From positions 2,160,001 to 2,224,000 of the forward strand of contig OU015550.1 of the NCBI GenBank assembly GCA_907165065.1: a DNA stretch of 64,000 nucleotides, read 5' to 3'. A model generated the notes under the pieces. That model was not told the origin of the DNA, made no database searches, and saw nothing but the letters and a program-made list of their open reading frames with translations. The DNA comes from Caprimulgus europaeus. Taxonomy: Eukaryota > Chordata > Aves > Caprimulgiformes > Caprimulgidae. Positions 35,014-46,600 of the stretch are shown here, in pieces. The translations under genes were made by a program, and so were the position numbers. How positions within the stretch are numbered: position 1 is the first letter of the stretch; each line of letters begins with the position of its first letter.

Positions 35014-35770
35014 ATTATTTTCCTATTTTAATCACTTGGGATCAGCTCTCTCTGTATCTCTCCTGGGTTTTTCAGTTGTTGGCATCAGTGAGGAGCGGTG
35101 GGGAACTCCCAGCCTTGGTTATTAGTAGATTTGAAATTCTTTTTTCTTATTGAGGAGGGAGCCTGACCATGCAGAGAGGTTTATTTTGTGTCCTGAGGAT
35201 TGGTTAAATCCATGGTTTAAAATCCCTACCCTCATTTTCAGTGAGCCAGAGCCACAAATACAGGATGAGGAAGGGGAACCTCTATCTCACAGCCAGGGGT
35301 GTACTTTGGATGGATAAAACAGTGATATAAAATAATCCCAGCGTGAATTAAGGACTTGGGCAGTGTCCTTCTTGATGTGCTCTCTGATGGCACCATAGCT
35401 TTGATAGACCTGAGCTGAGTCTGGGCAGCTTTTTAGCCTGGGTTATGTAAAATGAGTGGAAATGGGGATTATGATCCAGCAGGTGCCCACCCTGTACGTC
35501 CTCCTGCCAAAATACCTGGCACAGGTGCTGGAGGTGGGTCCCAATGGGTGACAGAGGCTGTCCTGGCTCTTCAGAGCAGGGCTGAGATGGCAGCAAAGCC
35601 CCAGTGCTCTTGTGTTACTGTTCAATCCCTTTTTGGCTGAAGATTCAGCTCCTGATTGCCTGGAAATAAATCATTGAATAATGATGGGAAAGTATTTTCC
35701 CTCCTGTAGCTCCCGGGAAGGACGGGAGCATCGCGGCCGAGTTGTTTGGACAAAACAAACCCAGGAATAA

Positions 35771-36465
35771 CGAATCCCAGAACCCCAGACTGGTTTGGGT
35801 TGGGAGGGACCTGAAAGCTCCTCCAGTCCCAACCCCCCTGCCAGCAGCAGGGACACCTTCCACTAGACCAGGTTGCTCAAAGCCTCATCCAACCTGGCCC
35901 AGAACACTTCCAGGGAGGAGCAGCCACAGCTTCTCTGGCCAACCTGGGCCAGAGTCTCACCACCCTCACACCAAAGAATTTCTTCTTCAGATTTAATCTA
36001 AATCTTCCCTCTTGCAGTTTCAAGCCATCACCCCTTGTTCTGTCACTCCCTGCCCTTGGCCAAAGTCCCTCCCCAGCCTTCCTGGAGCCCCTTCAGGTAC
36101 TGGGAGGCCACTGGAAGGTCTCCCTGGAGCCTTCTCTTCTCCAGGCTGAACAGCCCCAACTCTCTCAGCCTGTCCTCACAGCAGAGCTGCTCCAGCCCCC
36201 AGATCATCCTCGTGGCCTCCTCTGGGCTGGCTCCAGTAGCTCCATGTCCTTGTGCTGTTGGTGGCCCCAGCACTGGAGGCAGCACTGCAGGGGGGGTCTC
36301 AGGAGAGCGGAGCAGAGGGGCAGAATCCCCTCCCTGGCCCTGCTGCCCACGCTGCTCTGGGTGCAGCCCAGGACACGGTTATTGGCTCTGTGCTGCCAGC
36401 GCTCGTTGGGGCTCATGTTGAGCTTCTCCTCCACCAGCACCCCAAGTCCTCTTTGTAGCTGTGTT
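35771..36465 (-). mobile_element. CR1 LINE fragment (about 700 bp)
   Basis: Longer minus-strand CR1, from GAATCCCAGAACCCCAGACT through the 3' end into the region corresponding to TGGCTCTGTGCTGCCAGCGC and CTCATGTTGAGCTTCTCCTC. Confidence 0.92.
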
Positions 36466-37156
36466 GTTGTGTTGGAGAAGTCAAATTCATGTTTTCTTCC
36501 CATTTTTCTTAGTCTCATGGTCCTAAAATTAATCAGGCATCAGGCTCACAGGTCCCCGTGCACCAGTGCTTGGAAAACTTTATCTAAAGGACGTGGAGTT
36601 TTGTTTTGGAGGTGTTTGGGGGTGCTGCACCGGGTTTCTTTTGGGATACAGTGAAAATTGGAGGTGGGTTCTTTGAGCTTCTTGTAAAAGCCTTTTGTCC
36701 CTCCAACGCTTTGCTGGTGAGCTCTGGTACCTGTGTGTCACTGTGTCTTTTGGAGAGATCTTTGATGTTCACTTTCTCTGTGTCATCTTCCTGGTGTGAA
36801 TTTTAGGAAGGTTTTCAAACCAAAGAATCTTTGGTAAAATGCTTCCAAATTGGGTTTCTTATCCAATTTGAAGAGCAGCTCAGCCTGTCATAGCACATTC
36901 ACCCATGTGAAAGATGAGCTTGGGGCAGGAAAACGTTCCATCAAGTGACTGGAGACAAAGCCCTGAGGTTGTTGTTAGCTTTTAAAGTTTATTTTCTTTA
37001 TTATTTTTTTATTACAAGTGAAATTGTGTTCTTGGAAAACATCTCTAGGAGATTGGTAGTGAATTTTTTTTGGCCAATACAAAGCAAAGGGCGGAGATGA
37101 TGCTCGAGGGGTACGTGCAGGTGGGAAAGCACAAGGGAATCCAGTTCTCCCTTTTC

Positions 37157-37216
37157 CCAGGATCAGGGAATTTCCCAGGATCAGGGAATTTCCCAGGATC
37201 AGGGAATTTCCCAGGG
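37157..37216 (+). repeat. 18-bp tandem repeat, three copies
   Basis: CCCAGGATCAGGGAATTT repeated three times without change, then a partial copy. Confidence 0.9.
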
Positions 37217-37631
37217 TTGAAACACAACTTTTTCCACGCTGAAGATCATCTTAAGCCCTTGCTGCTCATTTGTTTTCTACCTTGTATTCTGTGGTTGAGT
37301 AAGGGAGCAGCACGGAGAGGATTTGCTTGTCAACCAAAGAGATTCCAGCTAAATTACTTCTAAACTTATGTCCCAGCAAATCCTACTTGCTTCTTTATCC
37401 AAACAGATTTGTTTTTTTTACTGTACAAAAAGTGCCTTGAGGAAGTTATTTGCAAGATGACTTCAATGGGATGGAAGAAAAATAATCTTCCTCCAGGCAG
37501 ATGCTCCCATGGTGGTTGCAGTTTGTTTCTCTAATTGCATGTGTTAAGGTGTATTTTTGTAAATAAATGCCTTTAGTTTTTAGAACTTGCAAGGAAAAAC
37601 TAAACCCTCTGTTCTGTGCTTGCCTTCTCAG

Positions 37632-38000
37632 CAAGAGGTGTGAGAGGAGAGAAGCAGATCTGACTGCTGGAGATGATCCTGAGCCTGCTCCTTGCACACA
37701 CAAAGGCTTGAAGACTCTTCTCCCACCTCCCAGGCTGATGGTAGGACTGTGCAGGGCAACTGGGAGGACTTTCTTATTATGGGGACTGTTTTCCTCAACC
37801 TCTCTTGATAGATAAGAGGTGATTTGGGCTACAGAGAGGTACTTGGCCCCTGCAGAATTATTTTTGGGGCAAATAAAGGCTGGTGGTACCCATCTGAGGG
37901 GTAAGATGCTGTGGGAAATGGGAGCTCCTGAGCTGTTTGCTCCTTTGCAGAAGGCAAGGGTGGGTATGAGCACTTGGGAGACCCATTTTTCTAAATCAGG
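37632..38000 (+). other. Two exon-like segments (37632-37740, 37951-38000)
   Basis: 37632-37740 follows CTTCTCAG and precedes GTAGGA; 37951-38000 follows CTCCTTTGCAG and precedes GTAAGG. Each has an open frame, and the frames join in phase with each other and with a possible acceptor at 39147. No homology recognised. They could be chance. Confidence 0.2.
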
Positions 38001-38492
38001 GTAAGGAATTGGTGGCCTCTGTTACTCTGGAGAGGACAGGGGAGGACTCTCCTCCTTAAAAACCTGGAGCTTTTAAAGGGAGCCCATTTGTTGGAGCAGA
38101 TGGGATGGGAGGTGTGGACACTGCATCCCACTCCACCTTGTTTCTTGGTGGCAAAAGAGGTGAAGGGCTTGTGTGGGAAGGAGGATGGTGTTGATCAGAG
38201 TGGCTTTATGGGGAGAGGAAGAGATCAAAGCATGGGAGTAGGTGCTACAAATGGTGTAGAGTGAGAGCAGTGGGACAAGGATCTGGTGTGTTGGCTCTTC
38301 TTCATCCCCACGTTGCTTTGGTCACTGGGTCTCACACTGTTAATAGTGAAAAACACTACTGGGCTCAAACACGTGTGAGATCTGAAATATGGGAGTTTTT
38401 AAGCTTTTGGATTGGAAAAGCTGAAGCCAAGTGTTCCTCCTCCTGTTACAGCAGCAAACCAAGTGCTGCTGGTGGGTGGTCTTGAATTTCGT

Positions 38493-38806
38493 TGAATCCC
38501 AGACTGGTTTGGGTTGGAAGGGACCTTCAAGCTCATCCAGTCCCACCCCCCTGCCAGCAGCAGGGACACCTTCCACTAGACCAGGTTGCTCAAAGCCTCA
38601 TCCAACCTGGCCAAGAACACTTCCAGGGAGGAGCAGCCACAGCTTCTCTGGGCAACCTGGGCCAGGGTCTCACCACCCTCACACCAAAGAATTTCTTCCT
38701 CACATCTCAGCTCCATCTCCCCTGTTCCAGTTCCAAGCCATCACCCCTTGTTCTGTCACTCCCTGCCCTTGGCCAAAGTCCCTCCCCAGCTTTCTTGTAG
38801 ACCCCC
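38493..38806 (-). mobile_element. CR1 LINE 3' fragment
   Basis: GAATCCCAGACTGGTTTGGG through GTCTCACCACCCTCACACC to CAAAGTCCCTCCCCAGC. Same subfamily as the 35771 copy. Confidence 0.92.
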
Positions 38807-39888
38807 TGTTTGGTCAGTGGGAGAGTGATGAACTGTGATGTTTCAGGAGGTGAACACTCAATTTTGCAGCTGAAAGCTTCAGCCTGACTGCAGAAGGTCT
38901 CAGCCCCCTTAGTGTGGGGATGGCTTAAGCCAAATTACAGGGTCCCCACTCGCCCCTCTCGAGCTCCCAGTGCCTTAAACGCTGCTTAAACAGTCTTATC
39001 TTCAACCCCACTTGCTCTGGAGGTGACCCACTAGAGATCTTCTCATGGGGACAGATATTAACTGGTACAACTGCATCACATCCATGTGTTCACTGCAGTG
39101 GTTTAGGTGGAAAAGGAGAATTTCCACAGTTCTTTGCTGCTTGCAGATTCCTGCAGGAGTTTGATGAAGCTGTGAAGCAGCAGATGAGAAATGAACCACT
39201 TGGTAGAACTGATGTTCTCCATCTACTGCAAATTCCAGGCTACATTTTTTTCCTTCCCATTTAAGCACCTCTAGTTTCTTTGGCATTGTGGAGTTGGTGG
39301 AACTGCTGAATTTAACCCATGATCTGCCAGGGAAGTCTCTTACCTGCAGCAATGTTTTAGCTCCTTAGTGCCACTGTAATGTTCTGGAGCTTATTATTAA
39401 ATATAGACCACTTCATTTCGTGCTTATATAATAGAAATAAATATATAAATATATAAACTAACCTATTTGATAGTTTGAAGGAGTGTTTCTATACAGGAAA
39501 CAACAGTCTTGTTGGTTTAATATTAAAAAAAAAAAGAGAGAAAGGGAAAATAAAGGATAATGCCAGTGACTGGGATGGTTGTGTGGAAAACCCTTATGAT
39601 GTCCCAGATTTGTGTAATAATTTCAAATATCTGCTGATAATGTAAAAAAACCTGCAACTTCACTACTGGAAAGAAAATCAAAGCAGCTGTGTTACATCTT
39701 GCCCATCCAAATTCAGCTCTCCAGGGTGCTGGTTGGATATGGGGTCAGTGTTGTTGCCTTTGTGTGTCTGTTGAATCCCAGGGAGTCGCTGGGTGATTGG
39801 GAGGGTGGGGAGAAGGGGAGAGGAGTCAGAGAGATGAAATTTGCTATATTGTGGTATTGACTTTAATTAGAATTGGTTTGCTTTCCAG
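38807..39888. other. Intergenic, nothing firmly recognised
   Basis: A good acceptor at 39146 (CTTTGCTGCTTGCAG) is followed by a 38-codon open frame with no clear donor. The rest is AT-rich. Confidence 0.4.
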
Positions 39889-40124
39889 GTCCCCTGTGCT
39901 GTGACAAATAACATTGTGCCCAGGAGAAGGAGTGGCAGCATCCTCAGGGAAAAAGAGGTTTTTATGGCACCACTGTTCTCCGTGTCACCGCGGCAGTTCA
40001 GTCCTCGCCTCTCTGCACCATCCCTGTCCTCACCTCCCTCCCCGAGGCTCGTGATTTCCAGTAAGCTCAAATCTCCTGCTGTGCTTGGACACTTTGGAGG
40101 TCCTTGGCTGCCTCATCCCAAGAG
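39889..40124 (+). other. Exon-like segment A of a candidate plus-strand gene
   Basis: 236 bp between a good acceptor (TTTGCTTTCCAG) and a consensus donor (AAGAG|GTGAGT). One frame is open throughout and reads Ser/Pro/Arg-rich (RRRSGSILREKEVF; SPRLSAPSLSSPPSPRLV), with several CpGs. Product unrecognised. It continues in phase into 40416-40511. Confidence 0.3.
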
Positions 40125-40310
40125 GTGAGTCAGCTTTGCTGTCTGGTGGTGGCTCTGTGCTGGGGGACAGAGCACAGGGCGGGGAATGGGACAGACAGAA
40201 GGACACAGCTCAGGAGCAAAGTCCAAGTGAAGCCCGTCACCACCCAGACCATGGGTCTTATTTTTTTCCCCCATCAAATAACTCTTTCCACTCTGTATTT
40301 CTCAGATGGC

Positions 40311-40316
40311 TTTAAT
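40311..40316 (-). terminator. Candidate SLC16A4 poly(A) signal ATTAAA
   Basis: ATTAAA on the minus strand about 170 nt after the SLC16A4 stop. No AATAAA was seen on this strand nearby; another ATTAAA lies at 39862-39867. Either could end the transcript. Confidence 0.3.
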
Positions 40317-40415
40317 CACATACACAGGAGGAATATCTAGAGAGACAAACTGAATCAATCTGTCACCTAAAAATCCCTATTCTTATTTTTGCTGCTGTTT
40401 TGATTCCTGGTTCAG

Positions 40416-40511
40416 AGCAATTTGGGCCAGCGATCGTGGCTACAACCAAAGAGCATCCTTTAAAATTTCCACTGCAGGATGGCTTCAGCCAGGCATGGGG
40501 CTGTTGTTCAG
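40416..40511 (+). other. Exon-like segment B, antisense to the SLC16A4 last exon
   Basis: 96 bp after a strong acceptor (TTTTGATTCCTGGTTCAG), with a weak donor (CAG|GTTGGC). Reads in phase from segment A as AIWASDRGYNQRASFKISTA. Overlaps the SLC16A4 stop codon on the other strand. Confidence 0.25.
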
Positions 40512-40639
40512 GTTGGCTTTTTTTAACTTCCATTTCTGGGCTGAAGGTTCAAAGAAGAAAGAAATAGGTGAGATGAGAGCACAGGCACCAGCAAAGAGGA
40601 AAGAGCAGACGTATGTCTGGGTGTAGTCATACAGCCACC
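40485..40639 (-). CDS. SLC16A4: SLC16A4 last coding exon (TM12 and C-tail)
   Basis: 155 coding nt after CTCCTGCAG. Encodes [17 protein letters not shown], the rest of TM12 and a basic tail ending MPG, with TGA at 40487-40485. It is separated from exon 8 by a 4.7-kb intron containing a CR1. Confidence 0.95.
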
Positions 40640-43600
40640 CTGCAGGAGAAAAAAATTGGTATTAAAGTTGTTGGCTTTTTCTCACTGAAAAAAAAGAAAA
40701 AATCATTTTGGGAGGTGGGCAGGAAGGAAAGGATGTGTGATCTCATTTAAGAATTCCTCAGATATTTTCTTTTTAAGTTCTCTTAACTCTTTGTGTGCCT
40801 GCTGCTGGGCAGTTGGGACTATTGCTCTTGGTATAAAAGACAAACCTGTAGATCATCCTTCCCAGAGCTAACTTCTGATCCTTGCAGTGGGCATGGCTTT
40901 TAATTTGATTGACTTTAATCCTTGATTTATTTATTTTTTTTCCTGTTTTAAAGAAGTGGGCCAAAAGTAGCTGCTGCAGCAGATGGAAGATCCCATTGGA
41001 CTAATGAGCTGACTTAGATCTGTTCACAACATCTGGGCTGCAAACTCCACATTCTCCAGCCTTGCCTTCTTGTGAGCAGACCCAATTTAATGTGACCTGT
41101 CTGATATGAAAAATCCCAGGCCAGGAGCTTGAACTGAACTTGCTTAAAAGTAACTTTGGGAGCACTTAAAAGGAAAACCCAAATTCCATAAAGACTCAGG
41201 AATCTGCCAGGGGGGCCAGGTCACCTTTCAAAATGACCTCGACGTGTTTGGTTTCTTTACGGCGCATCGTCTCGTGTCTACACAGTCCTTTTAAAGGTGG
41301 AGAATTCCTCCATTTGAATCTAAAAATCTATAAAACAATGGGAGCTGCTGCTGCACATCATAAAAACTTTGAATATATTCCCAAATCTGGGTTGGATGGC
41401 TGAGGTGGCTTAGTGCTGAGCCACATCTACTGCTGGCATCGAATGTATTTCCTCCGGTGACATCCCTGGACTTGCATGATTGACCCAAACAGGAGATCTG
41501 GCTTAAATTTGACATTCTTCAAACCAGCTCTGGTTAGGAAGGGAAATATCATCCCCAGAGATGCTGGTTGTGGCCATGCAGGAGCCTTGCTGCTGCTGTT
41601 ATCAGAGGTGTTCACGTTTTCCTCGCCGTGGATTCACACGGCCACGGGAGGGTTTAATGAACCAGAGGAAAGGCTGCAGGCTGCTCTGCTCTGCCCTGGT
41701 TTCAGTTTCTGTTGGCTCATGCCTTTCTCCAGGGGAGTTTCAGCTCTAGTTTTTATTTTTCTCAGGGATATCATGTGAGCTGTGGTGCAGCTGAAGATGG
41801 AGCTGGCTTTGGAAAGGAGAATCCCGTGGCGCTGGACTGGGTGACGTGGGTGACTCTCCCATGACCTTTCTATTTTTGCACAGTGGTTTATTCTCCAAGG
41901 TGGGAGCTTTTTTTTTTTGACTGTCTGAAAGTGTCTGGGATTTGGACAGGAGGAGGGATGCTCACGTAGTTGTTTGTAAGATGTACAGGACAGAGTGTTC
42001 CAGTTGAGCTCTGATTTATTTATTTACAAAATATCCTTCAAGAGATTTTTATTTAATTTTTCTGAGGTTTTTTTTGGCACTGAAAGAGCAGCAGCACAGC
42101 AATTGCCTTCCATGCATGACACCCCAGCTTTTTAAAGCACATACAGTATCTGTGCTCCCATTCCCCATCCTGAAAAAAACCAATTATTTTTGCTGCAGAA
42201 AGCTGAATTTGAAGCTCCCGCTGTGCAAACTCCAGCAAAGCAGTGGTTTTCTAAGCAATGCTGGGAAATCCCTGGCACCTAAGTGATCCAAACTAAACAT
42301 CCCCAGCACACACTCGTGCTGAGGGCTGTGGTCAAAGCTGTTTAAATTGTGCTGCTGATCTGTAATCAGAAATGTTATTTGTTTTATTTATTCCTGCTGC
42401 AATAGTAGCAATACCTAGTGTGAAAATACAGGGGAAATTGAGATGAGAGCAGGTAGCAGCACAGATTTCAAATGGTTTGATCCTCTCCCCCTTTTACCAC
42501 TCAGATTATCTGGGGTTGGAGTTTTTGTGTGTTGGTTGCTGGAATCTGTTTGCTCATCTTGGATGATGGGATTTGTTTTTTCTTTCACAGTTTGAGTTCC
42601 TGATTTGTACTGGGGGAAAAAAAAAAACCACTTATCTCTCCTTGGCTCACTTATATGTCAAAATAATGTTTGTTTTGGTTTGGTTTTCATTTTTAAGGGT
42701 TTTTTTTTTTCAGCCTGGCAGAAGCATCCAGCAGTGCTGGAGGATGAGGAGCTACAAAGGAGCCTTCAAGCTTTTCACCCTGGGCTTTGGGTCCAGCCAG
42801 CTGCCTCCGGATTTAAGGGCTTGTAGTTAAACAGATTTGCAGGTAAGTCACCTTTTCATTGTGTTGTGATTAGGCTTTGGTCTGAGATGCAAAATAAGCA
42901 ATTTTAAGCTTTGCAGTTCTCATTGTGCTTTGGGTTTCACTGCGTTAAAAATGTTTGTGTTGTATAAAATTGGGTTTAAGGAGGTCAGCAGCAGTCAGAG
43001 GCACTAAACCCCAGGGTTTTATGTAGCATTTAAATGTTGTTCTCTATTTTGTAAGGAGAAGATGCCTTTGGACACTTAATCAATAGCTTCTGGTCATACT
43101 CAGTTTTCCAGTATTGGAAGAGCAAATTGCAGAATTTATCTTGGATCCCAAACCTGAACTGGGAATTATTTACCTCTATGGTGACAGGGATCAGCCAGAG
43201 TTTTGCTTCTTGGCTTAATTTACTCTTTATTTATCCCACCAGTATGAAGATGACTGATGTCTGTGGAAGGATTTTTGCTTTACAAAATCCAGAAACATTC
43301 CCAGGGTGAGTGGTTAGCAACTTCCAGAAAGCAAAAAGCTTCTCATTAGCAAAAATATATTGGAAGGGGATAAAAGTGTAACTGCTATTTTAGCAGCTGT
43401 GATGCCTGGATAAAAGAGAGCCAAATTCTTTTGCTCTTTTTATTCCTGTGTAGGAGAATTTACTGTGATGGTTGCACAGGGATTGCTTTCTGGTGGCTGT
43501 ACATCTTGTATCAGCAGAAGAGATCTTCTCTGATATAGGCTATGTGTCAGTGTAAAGCACGCTGTCCATGAAATGCTTTAGTGGCTTAAAATTGCTTCCA

Positions 43601-46600
43601 AATACAGAGTTTTGCCAACCTAGAAATATTGAGGAGGGAAATCAATTTTTTTTTTCACATGTTGGTGGTGCTAAAACTTGGCACAGAGCTGGGATTTATA
43701 GAATCCTGAGCAGCTTTGAGCAAAATGCCTCTGCGGGCCAGGGGCAGCTGAGAGCGGGGGGCAGGATGCAGGAAATGATGAACAGGAGGAGATTCAGGGC
43801 AGCCCCCAGCACAAATCAAGGCTGGGTGGAGAATGGCTGGAGAGCAGCCCTGAGGAGAAGGACTTGGGGTGCTGGGGGAGAAGCTAAACACGAGCCGGCA
43901 CCGTGCGCTGGCAGCACAGAGCCAAGAACCGTGTCCTGGGCTGCACCCAGAGCAGCGTGGGCAGCAGGGCCAGGGAGGGGATTCTGCCCCTCTGCTCCGC
44001 TCTCCTGAGACCCCACCTGCAGTGCTGCCTCCAGTGCTGGGGCCACCAACAGCACAAGGACATGGAGCTACTGGAGCCAGTCCAGAGGAGGCCACGAGGA
44101 TGATGCCAGGGCTGGAGCAGCTCTGCTGTGACAGGCTGAGAGAGTTGGGGCTGTTCAGCCTGGAGAAGAGAAGGCTCCAGGGAGACCTTCCAGTGGCCTC
44201 CCAGTACCTGAAGGGGCTCCAGGAAGGCTGGGGAGGGACTTTTCATAAGGGCAGGGAGTGACAGAACAAGGGGGGATGGATTTAAGCCAAAAGAGGGGAG
44301 GTTTAGATTAGGTATTAGGAAGAAATTCTTTGGTGTGAGGGTGGTGAGACCCTGGCCCAGGTTGCCCAGAGAAGCTGTGGCTGCTCCTCCCTGGAAGTGT
44401 TCTGGGCCAGGTTGGATGAGGCTTTGAGCAACCTGGTCTAGTGGAAGGTGTCCCTGCTGCTGGCAGGGGGGTGGGGACTGGATGAGCTTTCAGGTCCCTC
44501 CCAACCCAAACCAGTCTGGGGTTCTGTGAGTTGCCAGGTGTTATTCAGGATGCATTTGTGATGGGACATTGTTTATGATGATGATGGGACATTGTTTATG
44601 ATGATGTTTGAGCTTACAGCTGTTTCCACTTTTCTTGCATTGTGAGGACCTGGGAAGAGCTCAGACACCGTTTCCAGCTCTGAGGTATGGCTAAAGGGTC
44701 ATCAGAGAAAGGAAAAGCTTTGTCCTGGCCAAGGTGTTTGGAGAACAAGTCCCTCACTCATAAGCAAAGACTGGAGATGCTTCTTAGCACTTGGAATCTG
44801 CCAGATACTCAGAACCCTCGTGGTTTTCTGGCAGAGAAGAGGAAAAGCTTTTCATCCTCCTTATCTGTGGGCCCAGGAGCTCTTGTGGTTGAGCTGTGTA
44901 ATCTTCTTCAAAACAAGAGATTACTGAGACTTCTCTTTATGTTTCAGTGCCTCTGCTTGGTCCCATCCTTGCTGCTGAGCCCATCCTTGCTTCACCTCCT
45001 CCTTGTCTCCCCTCCAGTCCCTCTGTTCCAAGTCCACTGTGACCATGTTCAGTGTTAAACCCCACGGTGACGTGGGTGTTATTCTCCTGCTGTGGTCAGG
45101 GTTAAAATATGTGTGTGGAGGGGGGGTTAATTTTCTTTTTTCCACACAGTTTTTTGTTTTTACTGAGCAAAATCTTGCCTGTGTAGGATATGGTTCTCAA
45201 ATATGGTTTTTTGGGGGTTTTTTGTTGTTTTTACTTGGACAGAGGGACCATTATTGGCTGCACCTGGGTGGGACAGTGAAGCAGGAGGATGTTTTAGGTG
45301 AGTATCTCTTACCTGCTAGAGGAGGTCCACCCATGGCTGTTATCCCAGCAAAGAAGGAAGCAAACCCCAAGTAGCTGTGAAGTTTTTGCACACCCACTAG
45401 ATCTACCTGTTTGTAAAACAAAAGGGGTAATTATTGATCACAATTATTGATCACAATTAATTATTGATCACAATTATTGATCACGAGTCTGTGATTCTGA
45501 GTTCATGTGAATGCACAAGATTTTCATTTTGATTTATTTTCTGGGGAGTTTCCTTTTCAGCTACAGTTTTGAAATTACTTTGTACCTCTAGGTCTGATCC
45601 AGCCTGGAATTTGCTCACCTCCTTCAGGCCAGCATGGAAATTATTGGCATGTGAGATGTTTTTCTGCCTTCCAGCTGCTTGGGCATCTCTTGTGAAACTG
45701 GGAACGTTGCTAAAACTTTGAGGAAAATGTTTTAAACTCTGATTTCCTCCCCAGAAAGAAATGCTAAGTTATAATGATACCTCCCTACCCAGATCCTGGT
45801 CTGTATGAGCTATAGATAATTCTGGGATCAGGAGCAGATACACACAAGCCTCTGTCTCAGCATTAGTGAGATAGGAAATAAATGGATTCATCCTGATGCC
45901 TGGAGCAATCTCCTTCAGAAAGGAGGGGGTGGAAGGTAATTAGCAGAGCCAGGTCATTAAAAATCACTAATAAACTCCCAATATTTCTGTTGTATTTGGG
46001 CTGTGAGTACCAGTAAGTGAGTTGGAGGGGAAATGTGGAGCTCTCCAGTGGCTCAAACTGGGAAGGCTGGAGGGGGAGAAGCTTCATTCAGGTCTGCAGC
46101 AGGCCCAGGTTGTCAGATAATTTTGGGATATTGTTGGAAATGCCACATATTACATTTTGGTTTTATATGAAATATTCTACTTACCAGCACAGGGAGGACC
46201 AGAGCCAGGAACCCACCACAGAAGATGGCAAAGGCCACCACGTAGGTCATGAGGAGCGGGAAGGTGGTGGCCAGGGGACAGAGCAAGTTTGTGATGCCGC
46301 CGAGGACAAGGTAAGCCACGTGGTAGTGATACTTCTTGGTCCAGTTCTGATCAGCAACCCAGCCTGAGAGCAGCTGGCTGAGAGTCTCTGTGACACCTGC
46401 AGGGAAGAGGAATTCATTGGAACCTCAAAGAAGACTTTTGAGTTGGGTTTTTGGGAGGTTTTTTTTGCTATTTGACATTGTTTTGCTCTGAAACACATCC
46501 CAGTTCCACCTGCTGCTGGCTGGAAATGAGCACAAAGGGCTGCAGTGCTGGGAAGTTACAGGAAAGTGGGTTTAGGCTGTTGGAAAATTCATACTTTTTT

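Larger units (their letters stand above)
36466..38492. other. Intergenic with exon-like segments
   Basis: Apart from the 18-bp triplicate repeat at 37157 and the two exon-like segments listed separately, nothing is recognised. Confidence 0.4.

Noticed and set aside
34096-35031. Long open frames (311 codons plus strand, 301 codons minus strand) over the pyrimidine tract
   Set aside because: Translation of CTCCCT/CTTTC microsatellites into Leu-Pro or Phe-Leu and Arg-Gly/Lys-Glu repeats; no gene context.
39002-39352. Minus-strand 116-codon frame downstream of SLC16A4
   Set aside because: No homology, poor start context and no splice link to SLC16A4; probably chance.
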